The translations under genes and the position numbers were made by a program. DNA of 64,000 nt, taken from contig JACJNX010000053.1 of NCBI GenBank assembly GCA_014695255.1, forward strand, positions 100,111 to 164,110, in the 5' to 3' direction. Below are positions 9,260 to 17,877 of this stretch, one piece after another. The stretch is from Cyanobacteria bacterium FACHB-63. GTDB lineage: Bacteria; Cyanobacteriota; Cyanobacteriia; Leptolyngbyales; Leptolyngbyaceae. Position 1 is the stretch's first letter, and each line of letters opens with the position of its first letter. The notes beneath the pieces are model-generated. The model made no database searches. It saw only the letters and a program-made list of their open reading frames with translations, and was not told where the DNA came from.

Positions 9260-12178
9260 ATGACTCAGACCGATCGCTCTCCTTTGATTTACACCGACTG
9301 GACAGTCATCGAAACTCAATTCGACCCAAAGCTGACCAACACCCGCGAAACGATTTTTACGATCGGCAATGGCTATCTTGGCACTCGCGGCAGCTTCGAG
9401 GAAGGATTTTCTCAGTCTCAACCTGCGACACTGATTCACGGGGTTTATGACGATGTTCCGGTAGTTTACACCGAGCTTGTGAACTGTCCTGACTGGTTGC
9501 CGTTGTTGATCATTGTGGATGGCGATCGGTTTCGGCTCGATCAAGGTGAGATTCTCAGCTATGAACGTCAGCTTGATGTCAAACGGGCGGTGTTAAGTCG
9601 ATCGATCAAGTGGCGCAGTCCAAGCGGAAAAACGATTTCACTGAACTTTGAGCGGTTCGCGAGTTTGGCAGATGAACATATTGTCGGGCTGCGCTGTCAG
9701 ATTACCACAGAACAAGATACTAACATTGAAGTGCAAGCGAGCATCAATGGTTATCCAGAAAACCAAGGCTTTAACCATTGGGAACAGTTGGGACAAGGTA
9801 AAACAGAACACGGAGTCTGGCTGCAAGTCCGCACTCGCACCTCACATATCGAGCTTGCAATGGCTTCGAGCTTGTTGCTCAACGGTGCAGAAGGAACCGT
9901 TCAAACGACCAATGTTCCCGGCTATCCAACCTTAACCACAACCTTTACGGCTCTAAGCGGGAAAACGATTACGATCGAGAACCTAATCACGATCTACACT
10001 TCTCGCGACACCGAAGCTCCGGTTAAAGCTGCACAAACAAAGCTTGCCACCTTAACTAACTATCAAACCTTATTTGATGCTCATGCCCAAAGCTGGGCAG
10101 AAGCTTGGCAACAAAGCGACATTGTAATCGAAGGCGATCTTCGCGCTCAGTTCGCTGTGCGCTACAACTTGTTTCAATTGCTCATTGCTGCGGCACGACA
10201 CAACGATCGCGTCAGCATTCCAGCAAAAACGCTCTCTGGGTTTGGCTATCGCGGTCACGTCTTTTGGGACACCGAGATCTTTATTCTGCCGTTCTTTACT
10301 TTCACTCAGCCGCATCTAGCAAGAAATTTGCTCAGCTATCGATATCACACGATCGAGGGCGCACGTCGTAAAGCTGTTTACTACGGCTACAAAGGTGCAA
10401 TGTATGCTTGGGAAAGTGCAGATACTGGAGATGAAGTGACCCCACGCTGGGCATTACCAAAAGATCCTTACGGTGAAGACATTCGGATTTGGTGTCGCGA
10501 TCGTGAAATTCACATTAGTGCCGATATTGCCTATGCTGCATGGTACTACTGGCAAGCCACTAATGATGATGAGTGGATGCGCGATTATGGCTGTGAAATC
10601 ATCCTCGATACGGCTGTGTTTTGGATGAGTCGAACCGAATGGAGTACACAGCATGAACGCTTCGAGATTCGGGAAGTGATTGGTGCAGATGAATATCATG
10701 AACACGTCGATAACAATGCGTTCACCAATCGCATGGCACAATGGCACCTGGAAAAAGCCATCTATATCTATGATTGGTTGAATCAATGTTATCCCGATCG
10801 CTTGCAAGACTTGTGCGATCGTTTAAAAATCACGCCAGAACGTCGATCGCGTTGGCAAGACATTGCTAACAATATGTGGATTCCTTATGACTCATCTGGA
10901 TTGATCGAACAATGCGAAGGCTTCTTCAATCTCAAAGATATCAATCTGCAAGACTATGAACCGCGCAGCAAATCAATGCAGGAGATTCTAGGGATTGCAG
11001 GTGCAGACAAAGCGCAAGTTCTCAAGCAACCGGATGTCTTGATGCTGCTGTATCTGATGCGGCAATCTCAAGAGTTTCCTTACTCACAGGAATCTTTAGA
11101 AGCAAACTGGAACTACTACGCGCCTCGCACTGATATCACGTATGGATCATCTTTAGGTCCAGCGATTCATGCAATTCTGGCATCGGATCTCAACAAAACG
11201 ATCGAAGCCTACGATCGCTTTATGCAAGCTGTATTAGTTGACCTCGAAGACACGCGCGGCAATGCACCTCACGGCATTCACGGCGCATCCGCAGGGGGCA
11301 TCTGGCAAGCCGTTGTCCTTGGCTTCGGCGGTATCCAATTTGGCGATGAACCCTTTGCCCATCCGCATCTTCCCCCCGGTTGGACGCGGCTCAAATTCCG
11401 CCTACACTGGCGCGGCAAGTGGCACGAATTCGACCTCAAAGCAGAACCCAAACCTTCTAAACCAATTATGACTTCTTCGATTCCTTCTTCTAACATTCAA
11501 GGCGCAATCTTCGATCTCGATGGTGTCATTACCGACACGGCAGAATATCATTACCGCTCTTGGCAGCGGCTTGCCGACGAAGAGGGCATTCCCTTCGATC
11601 GTCAGTCAAACGAAGCTCTACGCGGTGTTTCCCGGCGCGAATCTTTGATGAAAATCATCGGCGATCGTTCTTACAGCGAAGAACAAATTCAACAGATGAT
11701 GGAGCGCAAAAATCAATATTATGTTGACTCTATCCAAGCCTTTTCACCTGATGACTTGCTGCCTGGAGCGCTGAATTTACTGAAAGAGCTGAAACAAGCA
11801 GGAATTAAAATTGCGCTGGGATCAGGCAGTAAGAATGCACGTCCGGTGCTGGAAAAATTAGGCATTGCTGATCAATTTGACGCGATCTCAGATGGGTACA
11901 GTGTCGATCGAGCAAAGCCCGCGCCGGATCTGTTCCTTTTTGCCGCAAAAGAACTCGGACTTCCTCCAGAACAATGCGTCGTGTTTGAAGATGCCGAAGC
12001 CGGAGTGGAAGCCGCTTTAGCTGGAAATATGTGGGCAGTGGGATTAGGTCCGGTTGAGCGCGTGGGTGAAGCACATATTGCTCTTCCAAGCTTAGCAGAG
12101 GTACATTGGGCAGATTTACTCGCTCAGTTGCAGCAAATCGCGAAAGAAGGCGGTAGAAAAGCAGAGTTGATTCGATAG
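9260..12178 (+). CDS. Fused GH65 disaccharide phosphorylase and beta-phosphoglucomutase
   Basis: Residues 1 to about 730 form a glycoside hydrolase family 65 phosphorylase. The catalytic acid is probably Glu478 in GADEYHEHVDNN, and the phosphate-loop region is GIHGASAGGIWQ. Such enzymes phosphorolyse alpha-glucosides (maltose, trehalose, kojibiose, nigerose, glucosylglycerol) to beta-glucose 1-phosphate. A Pro/Ser-rich linker leads to a HAD-type beta-phosphoglucomutase from about 745, with Asp752 and Asp754 in FDLDGVITDTAEYH, which would make glucose 6-phosphate. One chain therefore carries two consecutive steps. A GGAG precedes the ATG. It lies 35 bp after the sucrose-synthase-like gene, so they are likely one operon. 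The sugar substrate cannot be read from sequence. Confidence 0.9.
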   Translation: MTQTDRSPLIYTDWTVIETQFDPKLTNTRETIFTIGNGYLGTRGSFEEGFSQSQPATLIHGVYDDVPVVYTELVNCPDWLPLLIIVDGDRFRLDQGEILSYERQLDVKRAVLSRSIKWRSPSGKTISLNFERFASLADEHIVGLRCQITTEQDTNIEVQASINGYPENQGFNHWEQLGQGKTEHGVWLQVRTRTSHIELAMASSLLLNGAEGTVQTTNVPGYPTLTTTFTALSGKTITIENLITIYTSRDTEAPVKAAQTKLATLTNYQTLFDAHAQSWAEAWQQSDIVIEGDLRAQFAVRYNLFQLLIAAARHNDRVSIPAKTLSGFGYRGHVFWDTEIFILPFFTFTQPHLARNLLSYRYHTIEGARRKAVYYGYKGAMYAWESADTGDEVTPRWALPKDPYGEDIRIWCRDREIHISADIAYAAWYYWQATNDDEWMRDYGCEIILDTAVFWMSRTEWSTQHERFEIREVIGADEYHEHVDNNAFTNRMAQWHLEKAIYIYDWLNQCYPDRLQDLCDRLKITPERRSRWQDIANNMWIPYDSSGLIEQCEGFFNLKDINLQDYEPRSKSMQEILGIAGADKAQVLKQPDVLMLLYLMRQSQEFPYSQESLEANWNYYAPRTDITYGSSLGPAIHAILASDLNKTIEAYDRFMQAVLVDLEDTRGNAPHGIHGASAGGIWQAVVLGFGGIQFGDEPFAHPHLPPGWTRLKFRLHWRGKWHEFDLKAEPKPSKPIMTSSIPSSNIQGAIFDLDGVITDTAEYHYRSWQRLADEEGIPFDRQSNEALRGVSRRESLMKIIGDRSYSEEQIQQMMERKNQYYVDSIQAFSPDDLLPGALNLLKELKQAGIKIALGSGSKNARPVLEKLGIADQFDAISDGYSVDRAKPAPDLFLFAAKELGLPPEQCVVFEDAEAGVEAALAGNMWAVGLGPVERVGEAHIALPSLAEVHWADLLAQLQQIAKEGGRKAELIR

Positions 12179-12183
12179 TTAGG

Positions 12184-12231
12184 TGATCAGGCGATCGGGC
12201 AGCAACAATCTGCGCTGCGATCGCCTGATCA
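12184..12231. terminator. Bidirectional terminator built on CGATCG-containing repeat
   Basis: TGATCAGGCGATCG at 12184-12197 is perfectly repeated in inverse at 12218-12231, with an inner GCAGC/GCTGC pair. It lies between the stops of the convergent GH65-PGM and lipoprotein genes. No T-run is present. Confidence 0.65.
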
Positions 12232-12245
12232 ACCAAAGTTACGCT

Positions 12246-13304
12246 TTAACACCCATAACCCGCACCTGTGAACACAGATTTAAGCTGATTGTTCTGCAAT
12301 TCATAAACACTGAAGTTAATTGCTTCATAACCATTGTTTTGAATCAGCACTTCCTGTTTGCCATCGCTATTTGCGTCGATCGCGCCCAACACTTCGTAGG
12401 CACGCGATACTTCGCCCGATGGAACAAAGTAAGGAACAACCTGACTTGTCAAGATTTTGGGTTGTGGTGCAGTGTAGCCTAACCAAACATTTGCATAGAT
12501 CGATTGAACAGTGGGACGATTTGAAGATGTTACAGGTCTAGCGGGTGCTTTTCGTAGCTTGCCGTAGACTTCGGGTTTGCCGTCGCGATCGAGATCAAAT
12601 ACCTGCACATCAATCAGCGAAACTGACCCTTGCACAGCTTTTGCCTGCGGATTTTTGGCAATTTCGCGGGTGCCGATTTGCATCAGATCTTTGCGGTATT
12701 GTGCTGTTTGAGCAGACGTTAAGCGAACCGGAGCGACAGCAGATGGAACAGATTGTGCTGCAAGGGTAGAGCGCCAAGTTTCATCAAACTCCTGACCATT
12801 GAAGAAGCCACTTGACCGTCTTTCACGATCGCGAGGAAGCTGATTAAACATTGTTTGAACATTAGATTGCCCCAGGAGTTTTCCTCGCCCGATTAACAGC
12901 GACGAACAAGCAAACTGACTCACGCCTAAGCGATCGGCCTTGAACTGTCCTAGTGACTTGCCCTGAGTGTTAGTTACCGTAAAGGTTGATCTGGAATTAA
13001 GAACGCTTCTTGCAGCATTGCGCTTAACGATATCGGCTTCTTTAGCGTTTTGCCGCATCTCAGGCGTGACATCAACGCTGGCATCACTGTAACGACCATT
13101 TTTGTACTGAGCGATCGGATAGATTTCGCCGCGATATTGTTGATTCAGATTATTGCGCTTAACAATGAATAGCCCAATCAGCTTGTCTTGACGCGGCAAT
13201 GGAGATTGAGCGATCTCAACCGAGCGCGATTCGGTACCTAAAAGCGCACAACTGCCTAACACTAAAGCAGTCCCGACTCCAGCGAAAAGCTTAAGATTAA
13301 TCAT
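12246..13304 (-). CDS. Predicted lipoprotein with two Asp-rich calcium-loop-like motifs
   Basis: The 352-residue product begins with a short hydrophobic signal ending in the lipobox LGSC (Cys19), so it is probably membrane-anchored. Two segments near the C-terminus, DLDRDGKPEV and DANSDGKQEV, have the DxDxDG pattern of calcium loops in FG-GAP/VCBS or EF-hand proteins, spaced like beta-propeller repeats. I do not recognise a named family. It converges with GH65-PGM across a hairpin. No operon partner is evident. Confidence 0.7.
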   Translation of the reverse strand: MINLKLFAGVGTALVLGSCALLGTESRSVEIAQSPLPRQDKLIGLFIVKRNNLNQQYRGEIYPIAQYKNGRYSDASVDVTPEMRQNAKEADIVKRNAARSVLNSRSTFTVTNTQGKSLGQFKADRLGVSQFACSSLLIGRGKLLGQSNVQTMFNQLPRDRERRSSGFFNGQEFDETWRSTLAAQSVPSAVAPVRLTSAQTAQYRKDLMQIGTREIAKNPQAKAVQGSVSLIDVQVFDLDRDGKPEVYGKLRKAPARPVTSSNRPTVQSIYANVWLGYTAPQPKILTSQVVPYFVPSGEVSRAYEVLGAIDANSDGKQEVLIQNNGYEAINFSVYELQNNQLKSVFTGAGYGC

Positions 13305-13534
13305 GTTGTGAATCTATGGTGATGACTTCAGGAAGAGAAGATGGCGGTGATAGGTGAATTTCTCACCTGAGTTTCTCAATGTAGAGAGCAGTTCACTCAC
13401 CAACGCCATGCAGAGAAGTCTCAACTGCTTTGATGTGAATTGAGATTTGCATCCTCCGGTACATAGATTCAGCGATCGCATCGTAAGTTCCGCAAAGCTT
13501 TTTCGGACTCAGCAACCCTGCAATCTCCTGCTCT

Positions 13535-13579
13535 GAAGTGAATCGCAACCCATTTTCAAAAACCGGCGCAATTCACTTC
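13535..13579 (-). terminator. Imperfect hairpin downstream of the small exported protein gene
   Basis: GAAGTGAAT at 13535-13543 pairs with ATTCACTTC at 13571-13579, and two further pairs follow one mismatch. It lies 17 bases beyond the stop at 13596 and lacks a T-run, so termination is only suggested. The rest of 13305-13595 shows nothing I can name. Confidence 0.35.
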
Positions 13580-13595
13580 GAGAGGTGCGATCGCG

Positions 13596-14036
13596 CTAGT
13601 TTTTGTTCAGCAAGAAGACAAAATTGCTGTTGGCGACTTGTCCTGACATTGAGGCACCCTTGATTGTTCCACTCAACATCAGCGCAGTATTGCCGCTGAA
13701 TTTCTCAAGCTTCAGGCTCACCTTGTTGCCTGTTTGCGTGCCGCTCAGCTTGCCTTGTTGCAGCACTCCACCTTCGCCTAACACTTGCCATGTACCTTGA
13801 TAGCCCGATGCGCTGCTCTTGATCTGCAATCGCAGAGAAGTAACCGCATCATCGCCTTTGCTGTGCATTCCGCCTTGCCAAACTCCGATCGCGGATGCAG
13901 GCATCGTGAAGCTGTTGAGAGGCTGAACTGGGAACTGTCCTTGTTGTACTGTTTGTGCGTGTGTCGGTTGTAGAGCGATTCCAGTTGATAGGGTGGTTGC
14001 GGTAAACAGTGCGATCAAGGTGTTGCGAGCTTTCAT
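13596..14036 (-). CDS. Small exported protein of unknown function
   Basis: The 146-residue protein starts at ATG 14034-14036, seven bases after an AGGAG; the frame is open a further 30 codons upstream without support. Residues 1-26 form a Sec signal peptide (MKARNTLIALF then ending THAQT). The mature part is a beta-rich domain with alternating Gly, Ser and hydrophobic residues (GYQGTWQVLG, GKLSGTQTGNKVSLKL) and no cysteine. It looks periplasmic or secreted. I do not recognise the family. Confidence 0.68.
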   Translation of the reverse strand: MKARNTLIALFTATTLSTGIALQPTHAQTVQQGQFPVQPLNSFTMPASAIGVWQGGMHSKGDDAVTSLRLQIKSSASGYQGTWQVLGEGGVLQQGKLSGTQTGNKVSLKLEKFSGNTALMLSGTIKGASMSGQVANSNFVFLLNKN

Positions 14037-14165
14037 TTGATATCTCCTAAAGTTTGAGTCGTGAGGTGTAAAACGTTGTTGCGCTCTACACTTCACAAGT
14101 AGGGCGGAGAAGAAACTTTTATGCACACCCGATCGAACTTTTTTCCAAATTAGGAAAATGCAGAA

Positions 14166-15467
14166 TCAAACTCCTGCTTGTTCCGCTAGTTGCTGCCGCA
14201 CCTGGTCTGCATTGTTCAACAGATCAGATTGTGCGATCGCGCTTTGCTCCCCGGTTTTCAGCCATTTAAGCTGTACGGTTCCATTCTCTGCTTCGGCATC
14301 ACCGAGAATCAAACAAGCCGCAGCCCCGGAACGATCGGCACGTTTGAATTGTTTTCCAAATGCACTGCCGCTCATATCTAACTCGGTTGCAAATCCAATA
14401 CGGCGAAGGGATTGAGCCAGTTTTAAGGCTTGCGCTTCTGCGGCTTCACCCCGCGATACTACATAGAAATCGATGCTTGCACCGCGCTTCGCGTTCGAGC
14501 TTGCTTGAGTGTGCTGCATTTTCTGCAATAGAATCACAAGCCGTTCTAGTCCCATTGCCCAACCGACCGCAGGCGTATCTGCACCGCCTAATTGTGCAAC
14601 CAATCCGTCATATCGTCCACCTGCACAGACGGTTGCCTGTGCGCCTAAATCATTAGACTGGATTTCAAAGACGGTGTGTGTGTAATAATCTAAGCCGCGC
14701 ACTAATCGCGCATTGATATTACAAGGAATTCCAAGATCTTCGAGAAGGGCCTGAACGAGATCGAATCTCTGTTTAGACTCCGCACTCAAGTAATCTAAAA
14801 TGCTTGGTGCATTTTCTAAGATTGCTTGGGTTTGTGCATCTTTAGAATCGAGAATTCTAAGCGGGTTTTTGGTCAAGCGAGTTTGAGAATCGGGATCGAG
14901 TTTGTCTTTGAGAGGCGTGAGAAATTCAATTAATGCCGTGCGGTAATTTTGGCGATCGTCTGCATTTCCGATCGAATTCAATTGCAGCGTGAGATTCTTT
15001 AATCCGATCGATTGCAGAATATCAGTCGCGATCGCAATCACCTCTGCATCGGCTCTCACGTCTCCGCTTCCTAAAACCTCAACACCCAATTGATGAAACT
15101 GCCGTTGCCGTCCTGCTTGTGGACGCTCATATCGAAACATCGCTCCGGTGTACCACAAACGCTGTACTCCACCTTGAGCCTGCATTCCGTGTTCGATGTA
15201 CGATCGCACCACTCCCGCCGTTCCTTCCGGTCGCAGCGTAATCGAGCGATCGCCCCGATCTTTGAACGTATACATTTCTTTGCCGACCACATCGGTTGCT
15301 TCTCCGATGCCGCGCTCAAACAAATCGGTCTGCTCAAACATCGGAGTGCGAATTTCTTGATAAGCCGCACGCGAGAGCGTTTCACGAGCGATCGCTTCAA
15401 TTCGTTGCCAGTTGCCGATTTCTTCCGGCAAAATATCCCGCGTTCCGCGAGTCGCTTGAATACCCAT
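14166..15467 (-). CDS. hisS: Histidyl-tRNA synthetase
   Basis: A class II aminoacyl-tRNA synthetase that charges tRNA-His. Visible features are the N-terminal ATRGTRDILPEE, motif 1 region EIRTPMFE, motif 2 TLRPEGTAGVVR, the histidine-specific loop LVRGLDYYTHTVFE, motif 3 GWAMGLERL, and a C-terminal anticodon-binding domain. I use ATG 15465-15467 (MGIQATRG; 433 residues), the usual family start; an in-frame TTG at 15482 adds five residues. Neither has a clear ribosome-binding site. Confidence 0.96.
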   Translation of the reverse strand: MGIQATRGTRDILPEEIGNWQRIEAIARETLSRAAYQEIRTPMFEQTDLFERGIGEATDVVGKEMYTFKDRGDRSITLRPEGTAGVVRSYIEHGMQAQGGVQRLWYTGAMFRYERPQAGRQRQFHQLGVEVLGSGDVRADAEVIAIATDILQSIGLKNLTLQLNSIGNADDRQNYRTALIEFLTPLKDKLDPDSQTRLTKNPLRILDSKDAQTQAILENAPSILDYLSAESKQRFDLVQALLEDLGIPCNINARLVRGLDYYTHTVFEIQSNDLGAQATVCAGGRYDGLVAQLGGADTPAVGWAMGLERLVILLQKMQHTQASSNAKRGASIDFYVVSRGEAAEAQALKLAQSLRRIGFATELDMSGSAFGKQFKRADRSGAAACLILGDAEAENGTVQLKWLKTGEQSAIAQSDLLNNADQVRQQLAEQAGV

Positions 15468-15690
15468 GTCACACAAAATCAAATTCGCTTACTCAGTCTA
15501 CCGACAAAGTTAAGCATTATGGTTACGACCCCTGACAAATTCGGCTAGTGAGGGCTAGGTTCTCGATCGTGTATTCCTTGCAAACTGAAAATGTCATTGT
15601 CACGAACAACATCGTAAAGACGATCGCCATACTTGCCAAATCACGAGATTGAACGTTTATCCCCATCCAAACTCAATCTCAAGCGAAGTC

Positions 15691-15774
15691 AGCTAACGGT
15701 AAAACGTAGCGGTGGTAGATAAACTTAAATTAAGCACCAGCGGTTTCATCCGTCCGCTGCCGTAGCGTGTTATT
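15691..15774. repeat. attC-like palindromic repeat, copy 1
   Basis: This 84-bp element begins AGCTAACGGTAAAACG and ends CCGTAGCGTGTTA. The outer TAAC/GTTA boxes and inner AGCGG/CCGCT arms are inverted, with an unpaired middle, as in integron attC sites or related folding repeats. A diverged second copy lies at 17102-17187 in the same orientation. The rest of the 640-bp gap 15468-16109 holds no convincing gene; a short minus-strand frame at 15545-15640 may be a remnant. Confidence 0.5.
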
Positions 15775-16109
15775 TTGCCGCATAAAGCAATATTTATAAT
15801 TAGACACTGACGCATACCTACTCTTTACTAGGTGGTGTTTCTTCTCCTAACAATTGCCGATCGTTCTTTAATCCCGTGACTGCGGAATCTAAGATATCAG
15901 GAAAGGGATTGAACTCCTCCTACACCAATTACACAGCACAAGAGAAGAAGCCAAAGATATTGCTCATCTCCTACTTTAGATAAGCCTATCTCAACCTGTA
16001 GACCCACGTTTTCCCCTACCCTTCTCCCTATGGTGAGGAGGTCAATAGCTCCCATTTTGCAACACTTCGAGAATGGGTTAGCGATAATAATTAGTAGGAA
16101 AAATAAACC

Positions 16110-16835
16110 ATGTTTTTTCATAAAAAAGAACTCATCCACAACGTTGAGATTAAGGAAGCAAATCCTCGATATGCTCAACTGCTGCTAGAGCAGTTTGGTG
16201 GCGCTACCGGAGAGCTTTCTGCGGCATTGCAGTATTGGGTGCAGTCATTTCATGTAGAAGATGCAGGAATGCGCGACATGCTGCAAGACATTGCGATCGA
16301 AGAATTTAGCCATCTCGAAATGGTGGGCAAACTGATCGAAGGGCATACCAAGAATGTCGATCAAACAGAAGCATATAAGAGCACACTATTTGCTGTGCGG
16401 GGAGTCGGACCTCACTTTCTAGATAGCCAGGGCAGTGCGTGGACTGCAAGCTATCTGAATGAGGGAGGTGATATTGTGCGCGATCTCAGAGCAAACATTG
16501 CCGCAGAAGCCGGAGCACGCCAAACTTACGAAGAGCTGATCAAGTTAGCGACAGATGAAGGAACCAAACAAACGTTAGTTCATCTGTTAACGCGGGAAAT
16601 TTCTCACACGAAGATGTTCATGAAAGCCTTGGAATCGTTGGGCAAATTAGACGAGCCATTTTTTGGCAATATTCAACCTGACGAGACCGTTGATCTTTAC
16701 TTCAACTTGTCATCCAATGGGGAGAAAGATGAGCGTGGTGCCTGGAATTCTGATGAGAACTTTGAATACATTGCAGACCCGGCTAACCACAGCAAGGCTC
16801 AAGCTCAACGCAAACCTGAACAAAAGCTAGGGTAG
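16110..16835 (+). CDS. Manganese-containing (non-haem) catalase
   Basis: This 241-residue protein has the ferritin-like four-helix fold of manganese catalases (2 H2O2 to O2 and water). All expected dimanganese ligands are visible: Glu35 in ATGELSAALQYW, Glu65 and His68 in EEFSHLE, Glu133 in NIAAEAGARQ and His166 in REISH, with the spacing known for the Lactobacillus enzyme. The C-terminal tail is short and polar. An AGGA lies upstream of the ATG. It sits between two attC-like repeats in an accessory stretch, so it may have been acquired, though its codon use resembles its neighbours. A hairpin follows at 16933. Confidence 0.9.
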   Translation: MFFHKKELIHNVEIKEANPRYAQLLLEQFGGATGELSAALQYWVQSFHVEDAGMRDMLQDIAIEEFSHLEMVGKLIEGHTKNVDQTEAYKSTLFAVRGVGPHFLDSQGSAWTASYLNEGGDIVRDLRANIAAEAGARQTYEELIKLATDEGTKQTLVHLLTREISHTKMFMKALESLGKLDEPFFGNIQPDETVDLYFNLSSNGEKDERGAWNSDENFEYIADPANHSKAQAQRKPEQKLG

Positions 16836-16932
16836 TGTTCTAGAGGGGTGGAGCTGACATTGATACCGCTGTTTACCTGCCCCAGGGGAACCGTGTTTGA
16901 TCCCATGAGCACTGCCACAATCTAGGCAAAGT

Positions 16933-16968
16933 ACAGGTTCTAAATCTACGTATAGTTTTAGAACCTGT
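16933..16968 (+). terminator. Hairpin downstream of the manganese catalase gene
   Basis: ACAGGTTCTAAA at 16933-16944 pairs perfectly with TTTAGAACCTGT at 16957-16968 (12-bp stem, 12-base loop), about 100 bases past the stop. No strong T-run follows. Confidence 0.6.
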
Positions 16969-17101
16969 CTCAATTCTCCCTTATCTCCACACGTCTAAAA
17001 CGCTACCAACTCAAACCTTTATCTTTGGAACAACTCAACTGTAACTCAGCGTCAAAAAATAACAGATAGCATTGAAGAACGTCCTCACCGAGAGATAGAG
17101 C

Positions 17102-17187
17102 AGCCTAATGGCAAAACGCAGCGGCGGCAAACAACCCCAAACTTAGCACTAGCGGCTTTCGCCCGCCCGCTGCCGTGACGTGTTAGC
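17102..17187. repeat. attC-like palindromic repeat, copy 2
   Basis: This 86-bp element runs from AGCCTAATGGCAAAACGCAG to CCGTGACGTGTTAGC and aligns with 15691-15774 along its length. Read on the minus strand it has a GCTAAC box, a GGCAGCGG arm, a CCGCTGCG arm and a final ATTAGGC, one change from the attC R' consensus GTTRRRY. It starts one base beyond the stop codon of the HEPN-like gene, exactly where a gene cassette carries its recombination site. Confidence 0.5.
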
Positions 17188-17188
17188 T

Positions 17189-17761
17189 TTACGGTGTTGA
17201 TTCGTACTCGTCATCTAACTCCTTAGCAATTTCTTGTATTGATTTTAATTGAGCCGATAGAAATGAAGCGTAAATGTATGCATCTTTCTCATTTATAGAA
17301 TTATCGCCCTTGAAATATGATTTCAGACGCTTTAAAGGGTAATCAATCAGTTCATAATGATAATCTACCGACTCGTATACTCCCCATTCACCACGAATGA
17401 ATAATTCATCTTTAAAGCTATCAACACACTTAGCAATAATAGTTAAGTTAGGGGTTCCGAGAAAAAAACTATCTCTGCTGGATGTGGCTTCATAAATTTT
17501 ACTAAAGTGATAACTAATTGTGGGCGGAAAGATGTCTACTAATTTTTTATCCTTATGCATTGCACGATGTTCCATTTCTTGTTTTTCTAGCTCGGTGATA
17601 ACTTTTGATAAAATTTCACCTAGATATACTTGCTGTTTTTCAATCAAAGATGGAATTGCTACATGACGCATTTCATACTCTTTATCACCTGAGTACACGG
17701 TCATTAATTCAAAACCTGTAGGCGATATTGACATCCTTGTAATAAAGCTAGATTTTGACAA
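17189..17761 (-). CDS. C-terminal fragment of the split HEPN-like protein
   Basis: This 190-codon frame opens at a TTG that is an internal leucine codon of the restored gene and has no ribosome-binding site, so separate translation is doubtful. It holds a beta-rich segment (SFITRMSISPTGFELMT), then a charged helix (EILSKVITELEKQEMEHR) and an acidic C-terminus ending ELDDEYESTP. The stop is one base from attC-like copy 2. I do not recognise the domain. Confidence 0.45.
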   Translation of the reverse strand: MSKSSFITRMSISPTGFELMTVYSGDKEYEMRHVAIPSLIEKQQVYLGEILSKVITELEKQEMEHRAMHKDKKLVDIFPPTISYHFSKIYEATSSRDSFFLGTPNLTIIAKCVDSFKDELFIRGEWGVYESVDYHYELIDYPLKRLKSYFKGDNSINEKDAYIYASFLSAQLKSIQEIAKELDDEYESTP

Positions 17762-17813
17762 ACCATTTTCTTTCTGATAACTGGGATGACCCGCAGCATT
17801 ATTTCTGATTATT

Positions 17814-17877
17814 CGTATTTCCTCTAAATCCTTTGGGAGCTTTACCGTATTTCCTCTAAATCCTTTGGGAGCTTTAC
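17814..17877. repeat. Exact 32-bp tandem duplication
   Basis: The unit starting CGTATTTCCTCTAAATCC and ending GGGAGCTTTAC occurs at 17814-17845 and again, identical, at 17846-17877. Perfect identity points to a recent event such as replication slippage, and loss of one unit would restore the gene. Confidence 0.97.

Noticed and set aside
15545..15640. Minus-strand remnant ending DREPSPH
   Set aside because: About 31 codons look protein-like, but the frame has a stop immediately before them and no family could be recognised.
15897..16178. 93-codon minus-strand frame with hydrophobic stretches
   Set aside because: It overlaps the start of the manganese catalase gene and shows no conserved motif or ribosome-binding site; hydrophobicity comes from an AT-rich leader.
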